This document shows positions 12,406-24,404 of a stretch of DNA of 64,000 nt, in pieces (positions within the stretch are counted from its first letter, which is position 1; the number at the start of each line of letters is the position of its first letter). Origin of the DNA: Burhinus oedicnemus. Its lineage: Eukaryota > Chordata > Aves > Charadriiformes > Burhinidae. The stretch is taken from contig VFFE01006013.1 of NCBI GenBank assembly GCA_008921705.1, positions 217,754 to 281,753 of the forward strand. Direction: 5' to 3'. The position numbers and the translations under genes are program-made. The notes beneath the pieces were generated by a model. That model was not told the origin of the DNA and did not search any database. It saw only the letters and a list, made by a program, of their open reading frames with translations.

Positions 12406-15400
12406 GTAGCCAGACTTGAAAGAAGTAGTTTACTGTTTTCACTATTAGAAGTTTATCAACAAGTTAAGAATAAGGTTTGATTCCAGTCTATAAGTATCAA
12501 ATGGTTTATGTTAACATGACTTTGACAGTAATTACCACGATTCCAACAAAAATGGTGATAGAGGGGGAACAAACACGCAACAGAAACAGTATGGCTTTCT
12601 GGGTGGTTTTGGTCAATGAAGAGTTTAAAATCATATACGGATACATTGTGATCACTGGGAAACTAGGAGCTGATGGGAATTTATGGATGAGTCAAGGACA
12701 ATAACTGCCCTTTTCTGTTACACAACGTACTTTACAAAACCTTAACTCCTACGACTTAATCAGGCTAGAGAATACTCTTTCCCTAATCTTCCCTTCCTTT
12801 CTTGGACATATAGTAGTAACATTACTGTCATAATTACACCAAGATAAATGCAGAATAAATGAACCTTGACTTCATATTTTGCAGTTTAAAATTTCTTCTT
12901 GACTATATGAAGATCTGACTTCCTAAGTTAGTTTTTATTATGGTTTAATTACTGTATTTCTTATTCAGTGTTGTGTGATACAGCTCTGAAACTAGCTCAA
13001 GTAGAAGAAGATGGGACTGTTTTGTTTAACGAATCTGTGTAATTTTGCTTATAATAACTTCTACTTTGTATTAATAAGTTGCAGGATGGTGCAGTTACAG
13101 AAGAGATTTGAAGTATTGAATTTCATAGCTTGACACTTAATTTTCCAAAGGCAAGCTATAAGTCATAGTGTAAAAAAGCGAACATTTTGATACTAAAGAG
13201 ACAAGATGCAATCTCCACTCTTGCCACATGGCTAACAAGGTCATTGTTTCCCTTTTGGAAAAATGTAATTGCTTTCCAACACTTTGCCAGATTGATAATG
13301 CCGACATTTTTGTTTACAACTTTTTTCTGGTAATCCTGAAAACAAATACCAGGGAAGGAACAGTGGCTTTTGGATGCTGTAAGCTTTGCAGTAGCCAACT
13401 GTCAGCACCTCCCCGTACACACATATACTCTTGTTTTAAACACTGGCTTGTTCTTGATCTTGTGACTTCAGTGGATTTAATTGGTGTTAAAAGTTAAGTG
13501 TATGGATGCATGTTTGTGGACCAGAGCACAGGGGTATTGAAAGTAAACTAAACAGTTACTTTTTGTAAGCAGAATGTGTTTGTATTTTAAAATATTCAAG
13601 TATTAGGATTCTCTTTAGTTGGAGTTTCAAATGTTTCCATTTCAAAGAATGCTTTTGTAAAGGCCTGGGCCCCTTCCAGCTGGTGTTTTAACAGATTCAC
13701 TCACTGGTAACTTTTCTTGTTTTAAAAGAAAAGGCGAGTGGGAACCTAAGAGCTGTGATTTTAGGTGGAAGCACAGTCTGAATTCAGCACTTCCTACTTT
13801 GTGCTGTTAAGCAGTAATGGTTTTGTTTACCCAGCTGTTTTCCCCAAGTGATTGGGTAATACTTAAAACAAGATGTAACACAACTTTGTAGTTGCACATC
13901 GCTCATTAGTAGTCAGTTTTTAAAAGGCAGTAGGCTGTCTGTAGTTGGCTCCATGTAGTCTTCAGACCCTGAAAGAGTAAAGAACAAAGTGACTTAAAAG
14001 TTGTACTGAATGAATGGGCAGACTTGTGGAATTCTGTAAGAGGGTGGGGGGAAATTAAGGCTAATGATGATATTAATCCATAGTAGTAAAAGTTGTATTC
14101 TAATACCATATGATTGTGAAATTGTCTGTGTAAAATGGTTTGATGTATATTTAGCCTGGTGTGTATACATTCTCAAATCATCTTTTCTTTTTCACCAGGG
14201 AAGTCGAGACAACATGAGTGTGATACTGATCTGTTTTCCGAATGCACCAAAGGTATCACCAGAGGCGGTGAAAAGAGAGGCAGAGTTGGACAAGTACCTG
14301 GAAAGCAGAGTAGAAGGTGGATCATTTAAAAAAAAATAAGTAACTTTGCTTCTAAACAGATCCCCTGGCCCCCTTCCCCTTCCAACACCTAAACTCTTTA
14401 ACACATACAGGGTTTTTAATAGACCATCAAGTGCCGTTGGCCATCTAGTGTACATCTCTGAAAAAGGCACTCATACAGTCTTCCTGTATGTCCTGAAAAA
14501 ATTCTGCTAGGAAAGTGCTGCAGCCTGTAGCCCTGAAAATTATTCAGGATGGCAGAGAAATAATTCATTTGGGCTCAGTGTTCTTCATGAGTCCATTGAC
14601 AGCACTAACTTCCAACCAGTAGATCCTGGTTCCTGTTGCATGGAGTTAAATGAAATAATCATAATATCTTGCAAAGTGACTGCGAAGGTGGTAATTTGAG
14701 TGCCAATTTTCCGTATAGTTATGTACAGTTTAGTTAGCCATAATATTTTTTTATCCAATTATGGTAGGGTTACAGCTTGATTACTGTCATCTTTAAGTCA
14801 CCTGCTAATATATTTACTTATTTGAAAATACATCAGAAATTTGTAAAAGCTAATCTTCAAGCATTCATGATGAACAAAAGCTGGGAGCTCATCTTACTCT
14901 GATAATAACTTCAAAATTTTGCTTTAAATTTGCATTGTGGGAGTTCTTAAACTTTAAACTGAAACTGCAGGTCTTAGGCATTTTGGGTCACCTAACTAAA
15001 AATGATATTTGAAATCAATTTGTTTTAAAAGATTTCTCATTGAAACTGGATTTATAGTGCCTTTTGGTATTTAAAAATGACCACAGCTTGGAGTTTTTTT
15101 CTGAAACGTAAGACATGCTGTATGCATTATTTGCATAGGTTAAGTCTATTTTTGAAGTGGACTCCTCTAGACATATATGTTACAAGTCTAGTTACGTGTA
15201 TATACTCCAAGAATCCTTAATAACACGCAGGGCACAACACGTAGAGTTCTTCACAGCTATGGTACGAGTGATTAGTAAGTTAGAGGAATATATTGTGCAC
15301 TTTTTCTCGTCCTTAACTTGCACAAAGATAACAGTGCAGCTTCAGAAATTTCACAGAGAATGAGAATTCTGAGTCCGGACAAATTAATGTGCAATTTTGA

Positions 15401-18400
15401 AGCACTTACTACCTGTGTAGGTGCTCCTTCAGAAAGTATCACCTTTTTCAAAGGCCTCATTCCCAAGGTCTTGACAAACTACATCTGTTTTGCCCCTGAA
15501 CAAATGTCCAGACAGACATTTCTGTCTTTTAATCTAACACTTGCCTAATAGGAGAAGTTGGTGCACAGTAAGCAATAGTGTGAATCTTTTTGACAGCGTA
15601 GCAGGAATATCCAAGTGCATGGTAACACTGCATGAGTTAAGTGTCATATGGCTTTCTCCATTTCAAAGCAGTGAGCAGTTTTGCACTAGGCATTTGAAGA
15701 GCTAACTATGTCTGCCCACTCACAGAGTTGGTGAAGAACAAGTATGCTGTAAATTTGCACCTTGATTTACAGCACACTACCTCTCCTAATTTGGGCAAGT
15801 ATTACCTTCGTATCTTAGATATTTTGTGTGAGTTCAGACAAACTCATGACCTAGAGTATGAAAATGTGCTCGAATTAAGGCTACCTCTTCAGCTGGCCTC
15901 ATTGTACCCTGGGAATATTATGATGTGGAAAGCTAGACACTTCATTTTGTAAATGAGGAACCTAAACACTGGAACTGCATGTGATTATGGTACATACAAT
16001 GAATTTGGCTGCCCGTAATTTGCATTTATACAAATACAAAATTTCAGGAATGAGCAAAGTGTGATACTTGCATAGAGGTAGAAGGATTCTGTATGTAGTT
16101 ATAAAGCACTTTAATACTAATTTAATGGGATGATGTCTGAACAACTTGAGGAAATTCATTGTACTTCCCCTCAAGGGTTTTGGCTTCTTTTTTTAGAGTT
16201 GTCCTCAATCTTTTGTCTATTGTTCTACAAAGATACTATTTAAATTAATGAATATGTAGTAAACACTATTCAACCAGAAGTGATTTGTATCAGCTGTGTG
16301 CAGAATTTGGCCTTTTAGGTCTTATTCGTGAGGGAAGTTGAGAGGCTCATCTAAAGCAGAACTTCAAGAACAGGAGTCGATTAACTTTGTTACATTTAAT
16401 TTAATAATCCTTTTCCAGTTAAATTGTTCTCTGGTGTAAATGCATAATGCAATATTGGCTAGTGAGGTAGGACTTCTACAGCATCTGAAACTTTAAACAC
16501 TACAGTGAATAATCTTACTGTTATCCTAGGATACTTTAAGAGTGGCAGTGCTTAACTTTAAAAGCCTAATCTTCAGCTGAATGAACTAGAAAATGTAAAG
16601 AGTACTTTTAGAATAATCTTACTAATCTGTAATATCAATTTGAAGTTAAAATTAATTAAAATGGAAACTTGGTGAAAATGCATATTATGTATTTTTATGC
16701 ACTTCAGTACTCAGTGTAGTCCAACAAGTAATGAGATTTGATGCTTACTAATGTGCATTTTTTCTGGTTGTACTTTTATTCCCTCAGCCCAGAGTATATC
16801 ATTATCCTGTTAAGAAGTAGTGCAAATTTTAAGACTGAATAGGGCCATTACTAATGGTCATCTTGAATAAGGAGAGGCAATTCAGATTTTAAAAAACATA
16901 GAAAGTTTTCTATTTACCATGCCACCTAGGACTCTCCTTTTATAAATTTTGATGTGTTTGTGGTCCAGATCCATAGCTACAATAAATAATAATGGAAGAA
17001 GCAGCAAGTGTGGAGAAGCATCTTTGTGCCATTACTTGCAATAAATCAGTGTTACTCCTAAAATGTCATGTGAACTTCATGGTAGAAGTAATCAGTCATT
17101 CCAAAATGTGTTGCTATTATTTGCACTAGTATATGTTATTGATGTATTGACTCTAAAAAGAAACTTACCTAAGCTTTTTTCTGTTCTCAGTTTTTTACAT
17201 AAAAACATTCCGTAGTAGATAATCCTTGCAATATTTATACCTATAGAGAGAGAAATAATTTTAAGTTAGCTGTTGTATGTTCCTTCCCATATTTTCAGAA
17301 AATCAAAGCTCTGGCTTTTTCTTAAACTTTGTGTGGAATTCCCATTCAGAATATGAAAAAGCAGATACGTTTTGAATCCTTTATTTTAGGGTTATAAGTA
17401 CATTTTTCCAGTACTTGATGCCATGAAAATGTGTAGAAGATTTAAAAGTAAATTAAAGGTTGGGGGGAGGGTTGGAAGATGTATTGAAAGAAGATAATTC
17501 CAATAAATTAAACACAGCTAGCAGACCGACTCCATTTGTTGTGTCTTCAGTGTTCATTCAGTCTGTATCTGTAGTTTTATCAAAATATAAATGTATTCAT
17601 TTAGTGGAGACTGTATGTTAAATGTACTGCAGTTACAGGTTGTGAAAATGTGTAGTATAGGTAAACTATAAATTCCTTATTTTTGTACAGCAAAACTTTA
17701 GCACTAGCACAATGTAGAATATATTAGATGTTCAAAATTGCACAATAAAGGAACTTGGCAAACCAAATCTGAGATCTTTGCTTCTTATTCAGATTTAAGA
17801 GTGTTAGATCATATATTTACTAAATACTAGATGGTGAAACGAATTTTGGCTATAGATTTTGAGGAAATGGCAAGTTTTTTTGAGGTGTCCGTGGTGTGTG
17901 GTGTATTATTTAAAATGTAGGTTTTGAAGTAAACAGCTTAAAGCTTTGTGTTGCAGTTTGACACTGTTTGAGGGTTAGACAGTGTTTCCACTGGACCTTG
18001 CAAATAATTTACACAGCCTGACTGCAAAACAGAGCTGATGCTTTTGTAGACACACACAGCCCTGAAAAACCATTACGTGCACAAAAAGTAATTCACAATT
18101 GTTGTTTTTAATTTTTTTAAGTAAAAAGGACTGGATACATGCTGGTTTTAAAAGATTTTAATGTGCCTTGTCTCACTAATTAAATTGTAAAACGGAAACT
18201 TGGTATGCTTTTCCGGAATTGTAATTTAGGGCAAAAACTGAATACTAGAGTATTTTTCAAAAGTGGTATTGATGAATTTCAACTACTCTTCAAGCTGTGT
18301 AAATGCTTTATTACATGAAGAATAGTGTGCTTGTACATACATGCATGTATATGCATGTATGTACACATTATTGTATGTGTGCTGCAGTATTCACTTGAAG

Positions 18401-21400
18401 ATCAACAGCACCAAGACTTAATAATTCATATCTCTTATCATTTCTAAGAGCTCATGTTTACAGAGAAACTGATAAGATGCATTTTTAAAAATGTGCTTGT
18501 TCTTCAGATTTCATAAAATCCCTATTTAAAGAGCTACTCTTCAGGGGTGGTATGGTGTAAAATCTCTTTGAGTTCAAATAAAATTGTATGCTTGCGACTT
18601 GGGGAAAAAAACCAAACAAAACCAGGCCTAAGAATAAAGTTAAAGAATTAATTTCTTAGAAAATGTGACTGTGACTACAGTACAGATTCTCTTCGCCCAG
18701 AAGTTGGAGTGGATCAGCTTTAAATAACTGCCCAATATTCACATATACCCTAAGTGAGTTGAGGATGGAACTGTCTCTTAGATGTGATGTGTCTGGCTTT
18801 TAATTTGTATGTAATAGTTCTTAAAATTTGCATGTTGCTGTAATACAGTGAGGTACAAGTATTGGCTAATATACATACAGCTGTGGGAGTTATTTTTAAT
18901 ATGTCTAACCTTTTGTTTCTTGAAAATATTATGCTTTCTATGGTGGCGATAACCTTTTATCTTCTGTTGCAGCAATAAAGCTGATGTTGATATCTGCCTT
19001 GTGCCCAGGGCATTTTCTTGGGAAGCTATTACATCTTCTGTTATATCTAATGTATAGCAGGAAAGCCATTAAAGAATTTTTTCCCACTTCTATTAGGTAG
19101 CTCTGTGTCTCTAAAACCAGTGTGCATGTTAACAGTTAGCACTCTATCTTTGTCAAATCTGTTACAGGTTCTTTTTCTTACGGAACCAAAGTTAACAATT
19201 ACCATGTTGAATATGGTCTGTCATCTTTTTTTTTTTTTTAGTATATATTAACAGAAGTTAAGCTGCCTTTTTATAAAACTGAGTGTTTCAATCTTTTTAA
19301 GTTAAATTTGGACTGCACTTACAAAAAAAGTACTTCTGATTCCCAGAGATCATAAAGAAGCAGGGTGAAGGAGTCCCAGACTTAGTCCACGTGATGCGTA
19401 CGTTAGCAACTGAGAGCATCCCAAACCTCCCACCGGGGGGTGAATTGGCAAGCAAGTGAGTTCATGTCAATGTAAATGTGTTTTTTGATTTAAATCAAAA
19501 CTTAACTGTAAGGCCACTCTTAAAAGTGCCGGGGGGAAGAAGGGTACCAGTCAAAAGGTGGTGATCTCTAATTTTTATAACTCCATTGTTCTGAATGAAA
19601 AGGACAAGCATAATAAGTTAACTGTGAATCACTACTAAAATGCCAAACTGTAGTTTTGGGAAGGACTGAGGGTTTTTTAAGGGTGGCCTGAGTGTGTCTG
19701 TTCTTTGTAATTAACTTCGTTTTCTGGGTGGGAGGTTACATTTGAAGACACAAAAATAATGCACTGACTTTAGAAGTTCTACACTTCTTTGACAAGAAGT
19801 GATACGCATATGATCTTTTGCTTGGCAGCTTTCTTTTCTTGTCTGTAGCTAAAGTAATGTTCTAATTGCTTAAAAGTTTGCTTTTGTATCTCTCCGCTTG
19901 TGACAAATATGAAAACCAGATAGATGTCTATCAAAAAAGAAAAGTGGGAAGTTAAATTTACACCTTTATATAGGCTGGCTTTGTACTTGAGGAGTTCAGT
20001 GTTGACACTCTGTGCCTTCTCAAATTGATGTCTTTAAGGAAGCAATGTACTTATCTTGTTTGCACACCAAATCAAGTGCTTTTTGGATCAAAAGATTGTT
20101 CGTGAACCTGTGCTGTCTTAAAATGGATTGGGCACATACGGTACAGACTATATTTTTAACCCTTCAGAGTATGATTTTTGTATTATTACACCAAAACATG
20201 AAGACTCTAGGTATATAATTGAATAAATGATAACTGAACTGTAAAGATTACTTCTAAGGAACAAAACTGTTCTTATTTGAACTGTTTGACTAAGAAAAGA
20301 AGAGATGGCAATGTTAGAAATAATTGCAGCACCTATTTAGGATGTGTTGCTGTAGTCTTGCAGTATTGATGAGTCTATTACTCATGAAATATGGCATACA
20401 AATTAATTATTCTCAATCTCCTTTGGCTAGCAGTAGCATCAGGGTTTTGAGGAAGTGCTGAAATGACTGACTTCAATGGGTTTTTGTGTCTTAGTGATGC
20501 TAGTTTGAATAGGGATTGATAGAAGTATGGATTTAATTGGATGTTAGCATAACTCAAAGCACTACTGCCAATTTGGAAGGAAAATAATGCTTTTCAAGAA
20601 ACCTGCCTTTATTTAGAATCATAGATACCTGTTTCTTAAAAGATAATGGAAACTTTCTGGTTCATATGTGCAATGTACTTTGTCTGTAATTGCTTGTTTT
20701 TATTGCTTTAGATTCAGCCTCTTCTGCCATGCCTTACAATCATTCACTAGATTCACTGTGATGTTTGTACTGCTGCATGGTAGTTCCTGACTTTTCAGTG
20801 TTACGGGGTGACTATTAAGCCTATCATCTGCTTTTTTTTTTCTTCTAATGCACTCCTTTGTGATTGCTCTGCATGCATTCATGGGCATTTAAAAGGTTGT
20901 TCTTTGAAGTTTGCTTTGTATCACAGTTGTAGTCTGCTATTTCGTCATACTTGATTCTGCAGAAGGGGATCTGGAAGAAAATTGCTTTTAAAGTCCAGTC
21001 TGTAATGCCTGTCTTTTACTCCCCTCTTTCCTTCCTGCTCCCCCTCCAAAGTTGTTTACTTATATGCTGGGTAAGGCAAAGGCTTCCTCTTCCTTCAGCC
21101 TCACATTGGGTTTTTTTGAATATCAGTTTTCAAGAAAACCTTTTCACCCTGTAAAAGAAAAAAAATATAAGTTGCTCTATTACATGTTGTTTGCAATTTT
21201 TCTAATAATACTTTATCAATATATTTCCTATCAATGTTTCTGTCAAGATTAGAGAAGCTGAGAATCCCAGAGGTGAAAGTTAATTACAAGCTATCTTAAA
21301 TATGCTAAGCACATTTTTACTAAAGAAGGAAACTGTCAAGATGCTTGAATTAATTTTTAAATATTTTTTACCAGACAAAATTCTTCTCAGTCTGAAGATA

Positions 21401-24400
21401 ACAATATGTAGAACTGCTATTTGCAGTTTAAATTTTTCTGAGAAAAATTGCAGGAGAGTATTGGGCATTTTATTATAAGAGTATTGCTTCAGAAATAATT
21501 TTTCCAGGTTTGCACCTGGAAAGTACATTTCGGAATGTAACACAAACAAAAATGTACTTCAGAATGCAATTTTTGTGCATCCAGAAAATAAAAACACTAT
21601 TTCCTTGTGAAAGTGCTATAATACATGAAGTACTCTTGCAGTGTTCACCAGACACACAAATGACCAGTGTATTCAACGTCCATCAAGTTTTTGACGCCCT
21701 TTTTCAAAGTCAAGAGACACGGCAGCAAGCAGCATTACAGCCTCATGTGAATGTCAGATTGTGCTCTTCTCCTGCTGAACTCTGAGTGGTATTCAGCCTT
21801 GTTTTTCTTGAAGCTAAAGGTTTTAAAGGATACAGTAGCTGTGTTCAATGTTTAATGACACTTGGTGCTAACTTGCAGTAAATTTGGTTCTATGAATTTG
21901 AAACCTTTTAAAATTTACTTTTTAAATTTTACTTGGGGAATTTGACTTTAAAAAAAATAAAAAGACGACACAACCTTAAAATCTCGTGGGTTTTTTTTTT
22001 TTTTTGCTCTAGACGGAGTGTGATTGAAGCAGTTTATAACAGACTGAACCCCTACAGGAATGATGATACTGTAAGTATCCTTTCTCTTGCATTATCTTTC
22101 CCCCCACCCCAATTATTTTAGCTGTTTTGTAAAGAAACATACTGCTAGTGCTTGTTAAGGGACTAAGCCATACCAATGAAGCCATAGCAATGTTGTGCTC
22201 TTTAGACTGCTTTGTAAATGTTTTCTGCTGCCTCCTGCTGATCATATAGTCTCAAAACTCCAGTATGGTTGGTTCATTTGTTCTCTGGAATTTCATTATT
22301 TGAATGCTGCCTGGGTTTCCAAATGGTGCAGAGAGTCATTAATCAGCTTTAAGGATGTATTAATTTTCCAAATGGACTGTGTAAGCACTTTTATTCTTAA
22401 GTGTAGTGCATCTTACAGCAAGCATACAGTTCAGGCTCTTATGTCAGTGATGAGAGTGACATGAATCCACTGTCAGTGGGGGGAAAAAAACCCAAAACTC
22501 TAAAATAGGAACAGTGATCCCAATTGCGGTTAGATCACTGGAAGCAACATTCTGTCACCAGAAGTGCTGTACTTCGTAAAGTAGTTAAATTCATCCTTTA
22601 CCCATCAGCAGAAATTACTTATGTGTGACATAAGTGAAATGCATTCAGACATAAAGAATTGTGTGTTGGCTTTACAACTGAGTGCTAGTTTATTTGGCAG
22701 TTCTCATATCTTAAAATAGAAATTCCTAAATAGTGCCTGAAAGAGGATGCTTTACCTTAAAATACATTCTATAGTACGTTACTGCTCTACAACTGTGCAG
22801 TACACGAAATTCTTTGTTTTGTGATGATGTTGGCAACTTGGATACAGAAATTTGCATACTGAATAGTTGTCATGCAGCTCCTGTGTTTTTACTCACTACT
22901 GCTTTTATTCTTCATCCTTGCACTTGAAACAAACACAACCAGTTTGGTCTTTCATACAGTTGCTCTCCTTTGCTACTTCTGGTCTTAAAGAAAAAAAAAT
23001 GGAGGTGGTACTTTTGCAAAGGGTAATTTTAGTGATTTGGGTTGGTTGGTGTTTTTTCTTTACTACACCTCCGTGCCAACTGTTCTTTATGGTTTGTAAT
23101 GAATTCTGTGTGCAAGTTTGAATGAAGGCTGCAGAACTTTAGTGCTAAGAAATTGTCATATGTGGCATTGCTAGAGATTTAATTAGCCTCTTTTCTCTTG
23201 AAGGAACCAGTAAGGCAGTGCTTTTAAAGAGGAGTAATATTTCTACCTCCTGCAGTCTTAGTAACGATAGGGAAGTAAGTGTAGCTGTGGAAGCACCAGC
23301 ATACACTGTTGTTAAAGCCCATCATGGCCCTTAATTACTTAGGGGAAGGTAGCAAGTAATACGGTAACAACCGAAGATTGCTGTACAAACGTGGTTTGCT
23401 CTGCTGCCTCTACTACTGACTTAGCTGTTGCTCAGCTACCGAGCTGTGGTCCCACTTCTTTGTCGTGGTGTTAACCTGTGTACCCAACTGATGAAGCAGT
23501 TAGAGAAAGCTGAATATAGAACAGTCTAAGCAAGCAAAAAGGAAACGGACATGACACAAAGGCAAATGGATTAAAAAACACTTACTAGAATTAAGTATTC
23601 AGTTTGTACTAGGATTTTTTTTAACTGATAGCAGGAATCAATTGGCTAAACATTTTTCAGGGGTTTGGTAGTTACACAAAATCCACTGTTGCCTGTGGAC
23701 CTAAATGGACTAAATTTTAGGGATACTCAGATATTGGATGCATGGTTTTAATGCCATGTAGTGTGGCCATACGGTTATGATTTAGAGCACAGTGTAGCTC
23801 AGCTTCCAGTTTTTTTCTTAGTTATGTTTGTTTTCTCCTTGCGGTTTTATTATCATCCAAAATTAGGGTTTCCTCCCATTGTCCAAACTACACATCTCTA
23901 ACCTTAAATTATAAGTGTTAAAATTTATGTGAATTATAACAGGGTGTCAGTTGATGATTCTATCTTCCTATGCAGTGAGGGAGGGCTGAAAACATAAAAT
24001 ATGGTAATGATAATAACGAGTGGCATGAGGCACATTCTGCTCTTTTAATGCACCTGTGTAGTAAGTGTATGCATTTTGTGCCACTTCTAACTACTCTGGG
24101 AATGTTTTTGAATAATGTTCCTAGGATAGTATTTTGAGGATTGATAAGGCTATTATAAAACACTTGGTGAGATTTTTGAAATGTCTCGATACTAATGCTT
24201 CATTAATTAAGCATATCTGGGTTTTAGTACTTCTTAAACGCTGTTTCTGAAAGGGGAGAGAAAAAAGACTCCTAAAATGGTTTAAGTCTTTACCCTTTTC
24301 AGTCTGGATTATCCAGAAACTGCTGTAACTATGGGCACTCTAGACTTCAAAGGGTTCCTTCTTTTTTCTTCAAGGACTCTGCCTCAACTGATGATATGTG

Positions 24401-24404
24401 GTAA
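11572..24404 (+). CDS. PPM1A: PPM1A, protein phosphatase 2C alpha, long (382-residue) form; five coding exons
   Basis: Mg2+/Mn2+-dependent serine/threonine phosphatase of the PPM family. It acts in cytosol and nucleus; known substrates include phosphorylated SMAD2/3, stress MAP kinases and AMPK. The CDS joins 11572-12405, 14199-14316, 19347-19455, 22013-22070 and 24375-24404: 1146 bases with stop removed, 382 residues, the length of the mammalian protein. Visible residues: Gly2 for N-myristoylation; R33, E37 and D38; D60, G61 and H62 in YDGHAG; D146 in NCGDSRG; D239 and D243 in CDGIWD; D282 in SRDN. These include the metal ligands and the proposed catalytic histidine. The PP2C domain covers about residues 20-290, followed by the helical C-terminal subdomain and the tail ending STDDMW. 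The start is secure: an in-frame TGA lies at 11557-11559, and position -3 is A with G at +4. Intron phases are 0, 1, 2 and 0. No frameshift or missing key residue is seen. Differences from the human protein, recalled from memory, are scattered conservative substitutions. Confidence 0.98.
12406..14198 (+). other. PPM1A second intron
   Basis: Phase 0, 1793 bases, bounded by GT and AG. It opens with 75 bases that keep the upstream frame open to a stop at 12478-12480. Nothing else is recognised. Confidence 0.9.
14199..14316 (+). CDS. PPM1A: PPM1A second coding exon (residues 279-317 plus one base)
   Basis: The acceptor is a pyrimidine-rich tract ending CACCAG at 14198. The exon opens with GSRDNMS, which brings metal ligand D282, and continues through the end of the catalytic core to the residues KYLESRVE. 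It ends after the first base of codon 318 at a weak donor, GTGGAT, which lacks the usual A at +4 and G at +5. Use of this donor gives the 382-residue form; failure to use it gives the short form described separately. Confidence 0.97.
14199..14339 (+). CDS. PPM1A: PPM1A alternative terminal exon, short (324-residue) form
   Basis: If the donor at 14317 is ignored, translation runs seven more codons (GGSFKKK) to TAA at 14337-14339. Joined to the first coding exon this gives 278 + 46 = 324 residues, the length known for the PPM1A alpha-2 isoform, which differs from the long form only at its C-terminus. The catalytic domain, including D282, is complete, but the C-terminal helical subdomain is lost. 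Supporting signs in the sequence are the weak donor and two good poly(A) signals, at 17744-17749 and 18974-18979, between this stop and the next exon. That this bird expresses the form is inference from length, donor strength and the known mammalian isoform. Confidence 0.75.
   Translation, partial: GSRDNMSVILICFPNAPKVSPEAVKREAELDKYLESRVEGGSFKKK
17744..17749 (+). terminator. PPM1A: Candidate poly(A) signal for the short PPM1A form
   Basis: AATAAA within CACAATAAAGG lies in the retained part of the third intron, about 3.4 kb after the short-form stop. A moderately T-rich stretch follows from about 17775. It would end a transcript encoding the 324-residue protein. Confidence 0.5.
18332..18365. 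repeat. Perfect 14-bp inverted repeat (hairpin) in the short-form 3' UTR
   Basis: Arms TGTACATACATGCA (18332-18345) and TGCATGTATGTACA (18352-18365) are exact reverse complements with a 6-base spacer. The centre is also a direct repeat of ATGCATGTAT. The left arm begins with TGTACATA, a perfect Pumilio element. Confidence 0.9.
18974..18979 (+). terminator. PPM1A: Second candidate poly(A) signal for the short PPM1A form
   Basis: AATAAA in GCAATAAAGC is followed directly by a GT-rich stretch (TGATGTTGATATCTGCC, then TTGTGC). It sits about 370 bases upstream of the next coding exon, so cleavage here would compete directly with splicing to that exon. Confidence 0.55.
19347..19455 (+). CDS. PPM1A: PPM1A third coding exon (residues 318-353 plus two bases)
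   Basis: It follows TTCCCAG at 19340-19346. It completes codon 318 as GAG and encodes [20 protein letters not shown] followed by the proline-glycine stretch NLPPGG and ELAS. This is the helical C-terminal subdomain characteristic of the alpha and beta PP2C paralogues. The donor GTGAGT at 19456 is strong, in contrast to the previous exon. The pyrimidine tract of its acceptor is poor, being interrupted by an A run at 19322-19329, which could help the upstream alternative 3' end compete. Confidence 0.96.
19456..22012 (+). other. PPM1A fourth intron
   Basis: Phase 2, 2557 bases, with a strong donor and a T-rich acceptor. An 18-bp perfect palindrome lies 28 bases inside, at 19483-19500. Otherwise AT-rich unique sequence with no gene or transposon recognised. 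Confidence 0.88.
19483..19500. repeat. 18-bp perfect palindrome near the PPM1A exon donor
   Basis: TTTTGATTTAAATCAAAA reads the same on both strands. In RNA it could fold into a short stem, or pair between molecules, just downstream of the 5' splice site at 19456. AT-rich and possibly chance. Confidence 0.85.
22013..22070 (+). CDS. PPM1A: PPM1A fourth coding exon (residues 354-373)
   Basis: A 15-base T run at 21991-22005 followed by GCTCTAG gives a strong acceptor. The exon completes codon 354 as AAA (Lys) and encodes [19 protein letters not shown], closely matching the family's C-terminal helix. It ends in phase 0 at a near-consensus donor, GTAAGT at 22071. Confidence 0.97.
22071..24374 (+). 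other. PPM1A fifth intron
   Basis: Phase 0, 2304 bases, from a near-consensus donor to a pyrimidine-rich acceptor. Unique AT-rich sequence; nothing else recognised. Confidence 0.9.
24375..24404 (+). CDS. PPM1A: PPM1A last coding exon (residues 374-382 and stop)
   Basis: After a pyrimidine tract ending CTTCAAG at 24374, nine codons read DSASTDDMW followed by TAA at 24402-24404. This tail is the expected PPM1A terminus. The exon continues as the long 3' UTR. Confidence 0.96.
   Translation, partial: DSASTDDMW

Larger units (their letters stand above)
14317..19346 (+). other. PPM1A third intron, also 3' UTR of the short form
   Basis: For the long form this is a phase-1 intron of 5030 bases. 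For the short form its first 23 bases are coding and the rest, to about 17.8 or 19.0 kb, is 3' UTR. It holds a strong hairpin at 18332-18365 and poly(A) signals at 17744 and 18974. A 15-base T run lies at 19227-19241. No transposon is seen, which fits a transcribed UTR. Confidence 0.7.

Noticed and set aside
12406..12480. Continuation of the PPM1A frame past residue 278
   Set aside because: The next coding exon at 14199 continues the protein exactly as in the family, and GT at 12406 is the donor. The 24 extra residues are intronic.
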